From assembly GCA_046047615.1 (NCBI GenBank), contig JBJOHO010000017.1, positions 1 to 19,917 of the forward strand: a DNA stretch of 19,917 nt. Direction: 5' to 3'. The position numbers and the translations under genes were made by a program. The DNA is from ZC4RG30 sp046047615 (lineage in GTDB: Bacteria > Pseudomonadota > Gammaproteobacteria > Steroidobacterales > Steroidobacteraceae). Positions 7,684-15,478 of the stretch are shown in pieces (positions within the stretch are counted from its first letter, which is position 1; each line of letters opens with the position of its first letter). The notes under the pieces are model-generated. The model worked only from the letters and a program-made list of their open reading frames with translations, ran no database searches and was not told where the DNA came from.

Positions 7684-8688
7684 ATGGCCATCACCTGCTT
7701 CGGCGAGCTGCTGCTGCGACTGACTCCGCCCGCCTCGCAATTGCTGGTGCAGGCATCGCAGCTCGACGTGGTGGTGGGCGGTGCCGAGGCCAATGTGGCC
7801 GCGGCGCTGGCCACACTGGGTCATGCGGTCCGCTTCGTGGGTCTCGCGCCCGCCAACGCCTTGGGCGACCGCGCCGTCACCGTGCTGCGGGGCACAGGCG
7901 TGGACACCCGCTTCATTGCGCGTGCCCCGGGGCGCATGGGCCTGTATTTCCTTGAGAACGGTGGGGGGCTGCGCCCTTCGTCGATCACCTACGATCGCGC
8001 CGGCAGTGCCTTTGCCGAGGCCCTGCCCGGGGCCATCGACTTCCGTGGCGCGCTGTCCGGTTCGCAGCTGCTGCACACGGGGGGCATCACGCCGGCGCTC
8101 GGGCCCAAGGGCGTGGCACTCGCCCGGGCCGCACAGGCGGCGGCGCGCGATGCAGGGGTGCCGATCTGCTTCGACGGCAACTACCGCTCGCAACTCTGGA
8201 GCGCCTGGGACAGCCAGCCCGCCCAGGTGCTGCGTGAACTGGTGGCCGATGCCACGATCCTGATCGGCAATCACCGCGACATCTCGCTGCTGCTCGATAC
8301 GCACTTCGGCGGCGACGATCCGGAGTCCCGGCGGCGTGCCGCGCAGGCCGCCTTTGCTGCATTCCCCCGGCTGCAACTCATTGCCTCCACCGTCCGCGAC
8401 ATCGTCACGGGGGAACACCACCGGCTTGCGGCCCGCCTCGACACCCGCAATGACGCCCAGGAGACGGCTGCCGTCGACATCACCGGCATCGTCGATCGCA
8501 TCGGCACGGGCGACGCCTTCGCGGCCGGTGTCCTGCATGGCTGGCTGGAACACTCGGACCTGGCCACCCTGGCCCGCCACGGCTTGGCGCTGGCCGCGCT
8601 CAAACACAGCGTCCCCGGCGACATGTGCCTGCTCGACCGCAACGCACTGGCCGCGTTTTCAGCCACGGGCGGCGATGTCCGCCGCTGA
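7684..8688 (+). CDS. kdgK: 2-dehydro-3-deoxygluconokinase (KDG kinase)
   Basis: A 334-residue PfkB/ribokinase-family sugar kinase that phosphorylates 2-keto-3-deoxygluconate to KDPG with ATP. Family signatures are VVVGGAEANVAAALATLG near the N-terminus (about 29-46), DGNYRSQLW (164-172, typical of KDG kinases), and the C-terminal DRIGTGDAFAAGVLHG (271-286) with the catalytic base Asp277. Both uronate branches in this locus end at its substrate, so it is the convergence point. The KDPG aldolase needed next is not in the window. It starts 9 bp after kduD with only a weak ribosome binding site. Its last 14 bp overlap the start of the esterase gene in another frame, again suggesting coupled translation. 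Confidence 0.93.
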   Translation: MAITCFGELLLRLTPPASQLLVQASQLDVVVGGAEANVAAALATLGHAVRFVGLAPANALGDRAVTVLRGTGVDTRFIARAPGRMGLYFLENGGGLRPSSITYDRAGSAFAEALPGAIDFRGALSGSQLLHTGGITPALGPKGVALARAAQAAARDAGVPICFDGNYRSQLWSAWDSQPAQVLRELVADATILIGNHRDISLLLDTHFGGDDPESRRRAAQAAFAAFPRLQLIASTVRDIVTGEHHRLAARLDTRNDAQETAAVDITGIVDRIGTGDAFAAGVLHGWLEHSDLATLARHGLALAALKHSVPGDMCLLDRNALAAFSATGGDVRR

Positions 8689-10141
8689 GCCCTGGAGCCG
8701 CCGCGCCGTCCTGGCGGGTGGCCTGGGCCTGGGCGTCGTTGCGCTGGGCGGTGCGGGCACCAATGACGAACCGGTCAGCGGCCTGCAGGTACTGCGCGGC
8801 ATCCGCTACGCCACCGCGCGCCGCTTCATGGCGCCACAGCGCCTCGCCTGGTCACCCGGAAAGCACACCGGCGCCGGAGGTTTCGGGCCCGCCTGCCCTC
8901 AGCCCGGCACGCGTTACCTGCCGCAGGACGAAGACTGCCTGACGCTGAACCTGTGGGCACCGCGCGTCAGGGCCGTTCGGCCTCGTCCTGTCATGGTCTA
9001 TTTCCATGGTGGCGCCTATTCCACCGGCTCCGTGGCCGATCCGCTGAACGATGGCGCGGCGTTGGCCGCGCGCGGCGATGTGGTGGTGGTCACCGTCAAC
9101 CACCGCCTCAACGCCTTCGGCTACCTGTATCTGGCGCGTCTGATGCCGCAGTACCCGGACAGCGGCAACTGCGGCCAACTCGACCTGGTTTGCGCGCTGC
9201 AATGGGTGCAGGAGCACATCGCGACCTTCGGCGGCGATCCGGACAACATCACCGTGTTCGGACAGTCCGGTGGCGGCGCCAAGATCGCCACCCTGATGGC
9301 CATGCCGGCCGCCCGCGGCCTCTTCCACAAGGCCATCACCATGAGCGGGCAGCAGGTCACCGCCAGCGGTCCGCTGAATGCCACGCGCCGCGCCGAGGCA
9401 TTCCTGCAGCAACTGGGGCCGGACGTGGACCCGGCGACAGCGCCGGCCGCTGCACTGGTGGCGGCGCTGCGCGCGATTGACCCCATCCTGGGCGGCGGCG
9501 TGTACATGGGTCCGGTGCTCGACCAGCGCCACCTGCACCGGCACCCGTTCTGGCCAGACGCTGCACCGCAGGGCAATGCCATTCCCATGCTGCTGGGCAA
9601 CACCATTGCGGAAACGCGGGCATTTTTTCCCGCTGGCCATGCCCTGCTGCAGGGGCTGGAGTGGTCGAACCTCGCGCGTCGCGCGGGCCCGGAAATGAAG
9701 GTGGATCTGAACCCGGAATGGGTGGTGGAGCAGTTCCGCGAGCGTTACCCGCAGGACAGCCCGGAGCAGCTCTTCCATCGCATCGTCACCGCGGGTCGCT
9801 CGTGGCGCGGCCAAGTGGAGGAAGCTGACGCGCGCGCCCGCGCTGGGGCACGACACACCTGGGTCTACCAGCTGGATTTCGAGCAGGCCCAGCACACCGA
9901 CGACATCGGTCTGGCCTTCGGAACTGTCGTCGACCCCACGCCGGCGAGGCTGGCGATGAGCGAGCGGCTGATGCAAGCCTTCGTGCGTTTTGCCCACGAG
10001 GGCACGCCGGGCTGGAGCCGATATGCGCTGCCCCGCCGGGCGACGATGGTGTTCGACGCGGTCAGCCGCGTGGTCGATGACCCGCGGCGCTGGGAACGCG
10101 AGCTGTTCGCGCGCGTGCCCTACATCCAGCCCGGCAGCTGA
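8675..10141 (+). CDS. exported type-B carboxylesterase (possible pectin or side-chain esterase)
   Basis: A 488-residue alpha/beta-hydrolase of the carboxylesterase type-B family. The N-terminus WSRRAVLAGGLGLGVVAL (7-24) looks like a Tat signal, so the enzyme probably acts in the periplasm or outside. Visible are the oxyanion loop YFHGGAYSTG (109-118), the type-B signature DEDCLTLNLWAP (85-96), the nucleophile Ser198 in FGQSGGGAK, a candidate acid Glu313 in GNTIAETRAF, and a candidate His407 in EQAQHTDDIGLAFG. The frame is open much further upstream within kdgK. I start at the ATG at 8675 because the signal peptide follows at once. It is last in the kduI unit, so a role in removing methyl, acetyl or feruloyl esters from pectin is plausible, but substrates in this family cannot be read from sequence. 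Confidence 0.88.
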   Translation: MSAAEPWSRRAVLAGGLGLGVVALGGAGTNDEPVSGLQVLRGIRYATARRFMAPQRLAWSPGKHTGAGGFGPACPQPGTRYLPQDEDCLTLNLWAPRVRAVRPRPVMVYFHGGAYSTGSVADPLNDGAALAARGDVVVVTVNHRLNAFGYLYLARLMPQYPDSGNCGQLDLVCALQWVQEHIATFGGDPDNITVFGQSGGGAKIATLMAMPAARGLFHKAITMSGQQVTASGPLNATRRAEAFLQQLGPDVDPATAPAAALVAALRAIDPILGGGVYMGPVLDQRHLHRHPFWPDAAPQGNAIPMLLGNTIAETRAFFPAGHALLQGLEWSNLARRAGPEMKVDLNPEWVVEQFRERYPQDSPEQLFHRIVTAGRSWRGQVEEADARARAGARHTWVYQLDFEQAQHTDDIGLAFGTVVDPTPARLAMSERLMQAFVRFAHEGTPGWSRYALPRRATMVFDAVSRVVDDPRRWERELFARVPYIQPGS

Positions 10142-10153
10142 AGCCGCGCCCGT

Positions 10154-11497
10154 CTACTGGCGCATCACGCGGTCGCGGGCCGACAGGGTTTCCTGGGAAC
10201 CGGCCTTCTGCCCCGGATAACGGCCGGAGCGCGGCGTCAGCGACTGCATGTCCCACTCGGCTTCGACGAAGGTGGCCCGCGTCGGCGCCGGCGCCGGGTA
10301 GCCCGCGCCAACTTCCTTCTCGTCATCGATGATCTCGCCGCGACCTTCGGCAATGAAGAACAGCACGCGGATGTCATCAGGTGCGCGGTCCCAGGGGCGT
10401 GCGCCCGCTGTCTGCAACACGCTGGTTTCGACCTGGCCCGAGGGCAGGATGTCGTAGCCCTCGAGGCTGGCCAGTGGCTTCTTGGACCGGATCAGCTGCG
10501 CCTTCGTCTCGCCGTAGCGGCCGAACTCGGGCAAGGGCTGCCCGTGCCGGTCGACGGCACGGTTGTCACGACCGTAATAGGCCAGATCGCCATCGCCCCC
10601 CAGCATCAGGAACGGCAGCCCCGGGTTGGTGTCATTGCCTCCGCGCAGCACATTGCCCACGGCCGTGAGCTCACCCGTGACATAGGGGTAGCCCACCCAT
10701 TCCAGGTTCATGAGGTTGTAGTGGACCGCGCGGTGCTGCGGGTTGTAGATGAGGTTGTTCACCATCAGGGCCTGCACACCGCCCTTGAGCAGCGGCGAAC
10801 GTTCGACGTTGTGGGCCCAGATGTTGCGGTGGAAGACGATGCCGGTGGCATTGTCATGGATGAGCGTGCCCTTGGAGTGCTCGCCCTTGGGATGGCTGGC
10901 ATAGGCCAGCCCCTCGGCGGCCAGGTTCTCGCGGTACAGGATGTTGCGACTGGTGCCCTGCCGCCACTCCTCGACCGTCTTGCCCGTGAAGCGCGGACCG
11001 GAGGCGGACATGTTCTCGTCGATGCCCCACAGGAAGCTGCAGTGCTCCACGACCAGGTTGTGCGCGGACACCGTGGAGAACGCGTCGGCCTCCCAGCCCG
11101 AATAAGGGGCCTGGCCATCACGGCCGGTCATGATGCGCAGGTGGCTCAGCACCACATCATGCGTCTTGACGTCGATGCCGCCGCGGATGAGCGTGATGCC
11201 CGGCGACGGCGCAGTCTGGCCCGCAATGGTGAGAAAAGGCTCGGTGATGGCCAGCGTGTTGCGGCCCAGGTCGATGACGCCCCCGACCTCGAACACCACG
11301 ATCCGCGGCCCCTTGGCTTCGATGGCCGCCCGAAACGAGCCCGGGCCCTCGGCCGCCAACGTGGTGACGCGGATGAGCTGCCCACCGGCACCGCCCACTG
11401 TCGGGCGCTTCACCTGTGCCGCGAGTTCGGGCGGCAGCAGGCCGCAGGCGACCCACAGAAACACCGCGGCGAATTTCAGATGCCACTTGCCCATCAT
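10154..11497 (-). CDS. exported pectate lyase, PL1-type beta-helix
   Basis: A 447-residue secreted polysaccharide lyase. The first 28 or so residues (MMGKWHLKFAAVFLWVACGL, then LPPELAAQ) form a Sec signal peptide. The mature part begins with GGAGGQLIRVTTL and GSFRAAIEAKGPRIVVFEVGG (about 53-73), hallmark openings of pectate-lyase-like right-handed beta-helices. GWEADAFSTVSAHNLVVEHC (134-153) carries the Asp expected near the calcium site. NVERSPLLKGGVQALMVNNL (230-249) carries a basic cluster where PL1 enzymes have the catalytic arginine. The reaction would be beta-elimination of polygalacturonate to 4,5-unsaturated oligomers, which fits kduI and kduD. The frame extends upstream into the operators. 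I chose the MetMet at 11497/11494 because a G-rich site (GGGGGGA) precedes it and a signal peptide follows. The gene converges with the esterase gene across a 12-bp gap. Confidence 0.85.
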   Translation of the reverse strand: MMGKWHLKFAAVFLWVACGLLPPELAAQVKRPTVGGAGGQLIRVTTLAAEGPGSFRAAIEAKGPRIVVFEVGGVIDLGRNTLAITEPFLTIAGQTAPSPGITLIRGGIDVKTHDVVLSHLRIMTGRDGQAPYSGWEADAFSTVSAHNLVVEHCSFLWGIDENMSASGPRFTGKTVEEWRQGTSRNILYRENLAAEGLAYASHPKGEHSKGTLIHDNATGIVFHRNIWAHNVERSPLLKGGVQALMVNNLIYNPQHRAVHYNLMNLEWVGYPYVTGELTAVGNVLRGGNDTNPGLPFLMLGGDGDLAYYGRDNRAVDRHGQPLPEFGRYGETKAQLIRSKKPLASLEGYDILPSGQVETSVLQTAGARPWDRAPDDIRVLFFIAEGRGEIIDDEKEVGAGYPAPAPTRATFVEAEWDMQSLTPRSGRYPGQKAGSQETLSARDRVMRQ

Positions 11498-11542
11498 GCG
11501 TCCCCCCGTTCCTGATTCTTGACAGCCAGCGCTGCGGATAGC

Positions 11543-11571
11543 AGTATCCGGCGAAATGACACCGGTATCAA
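11543..11571 (-). promoter_or_regulatory. predicted promoter of the pectate lyase gene
   Basis: On the minus strand TTGATA (11571 to 11566) is a good -35. After a 17-bp spacer comes GATACT (11548 to 11543), four of six matches to TATAAT. The -35 lies in operator 3, mirroring the arrangement at kduI. The lyase start is 45 bp downstream. Prediction by eye. Confidence 0.45.
11557..11570 (+). promoter_or_regulatory. operator 3 (variant copy, pectate lyase side)
   Basis: TGACACCGGTATCA. It differs from the other three copies at three right-hand positions and is the most symmetric of the set, one change away from the perfect palindrome TGATACCGGTATCA. It lies 25 bp from operator 4 in the same intergenic region and overlaps the predicted lyase -35. 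Confidence 0.8.
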
Positions 11572-11581
11572 CGCCTCGGGA

Positions 11582-11595
11582 TGACACCGGTTACC
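11582..11595 (+). promoter_or_regulatory. operator 4 (TonB receptor side)
   Basis: TGACACCGGTTACC, identical to operators 1 and 2, placed 38 bp upstream of the TonB receptor start. It could block the receptor promoter directly or stop polymerase coming from further upstream. A perfect TTGACA at 11519-11524 on the plus strand, with a poor -10 (CAGTAT, 11542-11547), is a possible but weak receptor promoter lying before both operators. Confidence 0.82.
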
Positions 11596-11633
11596 ATCAA
11601 GAAGCGCCGCTACGACGGCAGGGGACCCTGACA

Positions 11634-14468
11634 ATGCGCAAGAGCAATTCGATCGCCACCCTGGTTCGGCTCGCCCTGGTAACAGGCGGTTCGCTGGCTG
11701 CACCAGCAATCGTTTTCGGACAACAGGCCGCTCCGGCGACTGAAACCACCGACGCTCTCGACGAGATTGTCGTCAGTGGCTTCCGCCAGTCCATCGAAGC
11801 CGCGCTCACCGTGAAGCGCAACTCGGTCGCCGCGGTCGACGCCGTGGTCGCCGAAGACATCGCCAAGTTCCCGGACCAGAACCTGGCCGAGTCGCTGCAG
11901 CGCATCCCCGGCATTTCCATCTCACGCGATGGCGGCGAGGGTCGTGCGATCACCGTGCGCGGCCTCTCCAGCCAGTTCACGCGCGTACGCGTCAACGGCA
12001 TGGAGACCATCGCCACCTCCGTTGATGGCGCCAGTGCCAACCGCGACCGCGCCTTCGACTTCAACGTGTTCGCCTCCGAGCTGTTCTCGAGCCTGGTCGT
12101 GCACAAGACCGCCGAGGCCAGCCTCGACGAGGGTTCACTGGGCGCGGTGGTCGACCTGAATACGGGCAACCCGCTCGCCGGCAAGGCTGGCCTGACGGCC
12201 GCTGCGTCCACGGTCGCCTCGTACAACGACCTGTCCGGCCACACCGGGCCGCGGCTCGCCGGCCTGCTGTCATGGCGCAACGACAGCGGCAGCTTCGGCG
12301 CCGCGGTGTCGGCCGCCTACTCCAGCACCGAGGTGCTGGAACTGGGCAACAACACCGTGCGCTGGGCCCAGGCGCGCTTCGATGGCGTGGACGGCACGAA
12401 CTGTTACACCACGGTCAACTCGGGCGGCACCTACGTGCCGAGCACGGCTTGCGACAAGGCCGCCCTGGCCTTCCATCCGCGCATTCCGCGTTATGGCGAG
12501 GTGGCCCACGACCGCGACCGGCTCGGACTGACCGGCTCGCTGCAATTCGCCCCCAACGACAGCACCAAGCTGTCCCTCGACACGCTCTACTCGAAGTTCG
12601 AGGCCAGCCGCGAGGAGCAGTGGGGCGAGGTCCTGCTGCGTTCCAACGAACGCTCGATCAACGTCGTCAACCCTGTCTACGACGCCAACAACAACATGGT
12701 GTCAGCCACGCTCAACGATGCCTGGGTGCGCACCGAGCATTACCTGCGCGAGAGCAGCACCGAGTTCCACCAGACCAGCCTGAACTGGAAGCAGGACCTC
12801 ACCGACACGCTGCGCTTCAACGTATTGGGCGGCGTATCGAAGTCGGAGGCCGGCATTCCGGTCGAGACCACACTGATCTTCGACGACCGGGATGCGCAGG
12901 GCTACTCCTTCGACTACTCGAACATGGCCTCGCCCAAGCTCACCTTCGGCACCAGCGTCACAGACCCGGCCAACTTCCAGTTGGCGGAAATCCGCGACCG
13001 GCCGTCGAACGTGGTCAACAAGTTCAAGACCGTGCAGTTCAACACCGAGTGGGACGCCACCGATTCGTTGACGCTGAAGGCCGGCGGTGTCTGGCGCCGC
13101 TACAACTTCGACGTGGTGGCGTTTACGCGCGACACGGCGGTCTGTGGCAACGGGGGTGTTGATCGCGTGCTGGGCACGCTCACCTGCAGCGCCTCAAGCC
13201 TCTTCGGTCCCACGGCCGTGTATGGTTTCCCGGTCACCCCGGCACTGTCGCAGCTGTTCACGCTGGGCGATGCGGGCCAGCCGGCCGGCAACACCAACAC
13301 TTGGCTGGTGCCCAACCTGGCCGCAGCCGCCGCGTACACCAATCTGTATTCGCGGACGCCGGCGCTGGATGCCGGCAACAACCGTGGCGTGGAGGAAACC
13401 ACCCAGGGTGGCTACCTGCAGGCCGACTTCAAGGGCACGCTGGCCGGCGTCGATTACGCCCTGAACGCCGGCGTGCGCTACGTGAAGACCGACCAGAGCT
13501 CCTACGGCCTGGTCAGCGGCGTCAATGCGACGGTGGAGCGCGACTACAACAACACGCTGCCGTCGCTCAACCTGGCGATCTTCCCGACCGATGACATCAT
13601 CCTGCGTGTCGCCGCGGCGGACGTGATGACGCGCCCGACGCTGGGCTCGCTGACCCCCGGTGGTTCGGCTGACGGCTTCAACTACCGCGTCACCAGCGGC
13701 AATCCCTTCCTCGAGCCGTACCGCGCCACCAACTTCGATGTCGCGGCCGAGTGGTATTTCGCGCCGCAGGCGGTGCTGTCGGTAGCCTGGTTCAAGAAGG
13801 ACGTGCACAGCTTCACGCAGAGCTCGTCCATCACCGGCGCGACCTTCGCACAGACCGGGCTGCCGGCCTCGGTGCTCAGCCCCAGCTCGCCGGCCGCGCT
13901 CAACCCCTCGCAGCAGACCCAACCGATCTGGACGCTCTCCACGACCGTGAACGGTTCCGGCGCCACCCTGGAGGGCTGGGAACTGGCGGCGCAGCTGCCG
14001 TTCAATGCCTTCACCGACGGTGCCCTGCGCAACTTCGGTGTGATCGCGAACGCCACCTTCATCGACTCGGGTGCCACGTTCAACCTGCAGGGGCCCGCGG
14101 TGGCCGTCGGTGGCGCGCTGCAGAACGTGGTGGTCAGCAACACGCTGTCGAACGTCTCCAAGCAGGCCTACAACGGCACTGTCTACTACGATGACGGCAA
14201 GTTCAGCGCGCGCGTCATGCTGAGCTACCGCAGCCGCTACCACACGGGTGCGTCGGGCACGGGCAACCTGCTCGAGGGCTATGCCGCCACCACCAACCTC
14301 GATGCGTCGGTGCGCTACAAGCTGACCGAGAAGGTCGAGCTCTCGCTGGAGGGCAACAACCTGACCGACGAATACGCCTACCGCTTCACCGACTGGGACG
14401 CGGACCGCAACTACGAGAACAACCACTTCGGCCGCACCATCCTGTTGGGTGCGCGCTTCAAGCTCTGA
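11634..14468 (+). CDS. TonB-dependent receptor (oligouronate uptake, TIGR01782-like)
   Basis: A 944-residue outer-membrane receptor. Residues 1 to about 30 (RLALVTGGSLAAPAIVFG) are the signal peptide. DALDEIVVSGFRQSIEAAL contains the TonB-box region. The plug domain follows at about 50-170, with IAKFPDQNLAESLQRIPGIS, SQFTRVRVNGMET and SELFSSLVVHKTAEASLDEG, which match the TonB-Xanth-Caul receptor type used for plant polysaccharide fragments. The rest is the 22-strand barrel, with VELSLEGNNLTDEYAYRFTD near the end. There is no N-terminal STN domain, so transcriptional signalling through an anti-sigma factor is not expected. It probably imports oligogalacturonides made by the divergent pectate lyase; this is inferred from context. 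The open frame begins in the operators. I chose the ATG with AGGGGA 8 bases upstream and a signal peptide following. It heads the unit that runs to uxuB. The last residue is Leu rather than the aromatic usual for outer-membrane barrels. Confidence 0.92.
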   Translation: MRKSNSIATLVRLALVTGGSLAAPAIVFGQQAAPATETTDALDEIVVSGFRQSIEAALTVKRNSVAAVDAVVAEDIAKFPDQNLAESLQRIPGISISRDGGEGRAITVRGLSSQFTRVRVNGMETIATSVDGASANRDRAFDFNVFASELFSSLVVHKTAEASLDEGSLGAVVDLNTGNPLAGKAGLTAAASTVASYNDLSGHTGPRLAGLLSWRNDSGSFGAAVSAAYSSTEVLELGNNTVRWAQARFDGVDGTNCYTTVNSGGTYVPSTACDKAALAFHPRIPRYGEVAHDRDRLGLTGSLQFAPNDSTKLSLDTLYSKFEASREEQWGEVLLRSNERSINVVNPVYDANNNMVSATLNDAWVRTEHYLRESSTEFHQTSLNWKQDLTDTLRFNVLGGVSKSEAGIPVETTLIFDDRDAQGYSFDYSNMASPKLTFGTSVTDPANFQLAEIRDRPSNVVNKFKTVQFNTEWDATDSLTLKAGGVWRRYNFDVVAFTRDTAVCGNGGVDRVLGTLTCSASSLFGPTAVYGFPVTPALSQLFTLGDAGQPAGNTNTWLVPNLAAAAAYTNLYSRTPALDAGNNRGVEETTQGGYLQADFKGTLAGVDYALNAGVRYVKTDQSSYGLVSGVNATVERDYNNTLPSLNLAIFPTDDIILRVAAADVMTRPTLGSLTPGGSADGFNYRVTSGNPFLEPYRATNFDVAAEWYFAPQAVLSVAWFKKDVHSFTQSSSITGATFAQTGLPASVLSPSSPAALNPSQQTQPIWTLSTTVNGSGATLEGWELAAQLPFNAFTDGALRNFGVIANATFIDSGATFNLQGPAVAVGGALQNVVVSNTLSNVSKQAYNGTVYYDDGKFSARVMLSYRSRYHTGASGTGNLLEGYAATTNLDASVRYKLTEKVELSLEGNNLTDEYAYRFTDWDADRNYENNHFGRTILLGARFKL

Positions 14469-14488
14469 CCCGCGGGAGCCCGGTGAAC

Positions 14489-15478
14489 ATGGATCGACGG
14501 TCGCTGCTTGCCGCGGGGCTGGCCGCCGGTCTGGGGTCCATGGCGGGGGCACAGACGCCCCCGCCAGGCAGTCCGGGCAAACCCCCTCCCGGACTGCCGC
14601 AACCCACCGAATCCATCAACCTGTGGCCCGGCGCCGCGCCGGGTGCACCGCGCCAACCCCTGGTCGAAACCGTCGACGAGCGTTCGACCGACAGCCAACT
14701 GACCGACCGCGCCGTGTTCGGGATCAGCCAACCTCGCCTTGTCGTGTTCCGACCCGATCGTCCGAATGGCGCCGCCGTGCTGCTCATCCCGGGTGGCGGC
14801 TACCGCTGGATCGTCGTCGACAAGGAAGGCTATGAAATGGCGCGGTGGCTGAATGCACGCGGCTACACGGCCTTCGTGCTGTTCCACCGACTGCCCGGAG
14901 AGGGCTGGGCTGCCGGCCCCGATGTGCCGCTGGTCGACGCGCAACGGGCCTTGCGGCTGATACGCCATCGCCACCGGCAGTACGCGCTGGGCCCGGAGCG
15001 CGTAGCGGTCATGGGCTTCTCGGCCGGCGGGCATGTCTGCGCCAGCCTGGCCACGCGCTTTGCCGACCGCGTCTACGCTGCCGTCGACGAAGCCGATGCG
15101 CTGTCTGCGCGGCCCGTGGCCGCTGCGCCGATCTATCCGGTGGTGTCGATGGACCTGGCCATCGCGCACAAGGGCTCGCGCGAAAAGCTGCTGGGCCCAT
15201 CGCCGTCGCCGGCGCTGGAACAGGCCTACTCGCCGGACCTGCATGTTCCCGCCGATGCCCCGCCGCATTTCCTGCTGCATGCCGAGGATGACGACTCGGT
15301 GCCGGTGGACAACACATTGCGCCTGCATGCCGCCCTGCGTGCGGCGAAAGTGCCGGTCGAGATGCACCTGTTCGCGCAGGGCGGGCATGGCTTCGGGCTG
15401 CGCAAGACGATTGGCAAGCCCGTGGAGGCCTGGCCGGAGCTGTGGCGCGCCTGGGCCCGCACCACCGGACTGGGCTGA
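14489..15478 (+). CDS. exported alpha/beta-hydrolase (acetylesterase-like)
   Basis: A 329-residue hydrolase with a Tat-like signal (DRRSLLAAGLAAGLGSMAGA, 2-21), then a proline-rich stretch (24-40) before the catalytic domain, so it probably acts in the periplasm. The triad is visible: Ser178 in VMGFSAGGHV, Asp268 or Asp269 in LLHAEDDDSVPVDN, and His300 in AQGGHGFGLR. The oxyanion segment is LLIPGGGYRW (98-107). This pattern, starting with the INLWPGAAPGAP motif, resembles xylan- and pectin-associated acetylesterases of the endo-1,4-beta-xylanase/acetylesterase (Aes/BD-FAE-like) group. Removal of acetyl groups from pectin or hemicellulose is the likely role, but the ester is not proven. A GTG six bases earlier (14483) is an alternative start with GGGAG 4 bases before it. 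I prefer the ATG, which begins the signal directly. It lies 20 bp after the TonB receptor and overlaps the GH43 start by one base. Confidence 0.87.
   Translation: MDRRSLLAAGLAAGLGSMAGAQTPPPGSPGKPPPGLPQPTESINLWPGAAPGAPRQPLVETVDERSTDSQLTDRAVFGISQPRLVVFRPDRPNGAAVLLIPGGGYRWIVVDKEGYEMARWLNARGYTAFVLFHRLPGEGWAAGPDVPLVDAQRALRLIRHRHRQYALGPERVAVMGFSAGGHVCASLATRFADRVYAAVDEADALSARPVAAAPIYPVVSMDLAIAHKGSREKLLGPSPSPALEQAYSPDLHVPADAPPHFLLHAEDDDSVPVDNTLRLHAALRAAKVPVEMHLFAQGGHGFGLRKTIGKPVEAWPELWRAWARTTGLG

Noticed and set aside
6880..8607. Minus-strand open frame of 575 codons opposite kduD and kdgK
   Set aside because: The opposite strand encodes two recognisable enzymes with full motifs, and this frame shows no domain.
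11556..11633. Upstream extension of the TonB receptor frame, and the matching extension of the lyase frame to 11587
   Set aside because: Both extensions run through the operators and precede clear signal peptides with their own ribosome binding sites, so they are untranslated.
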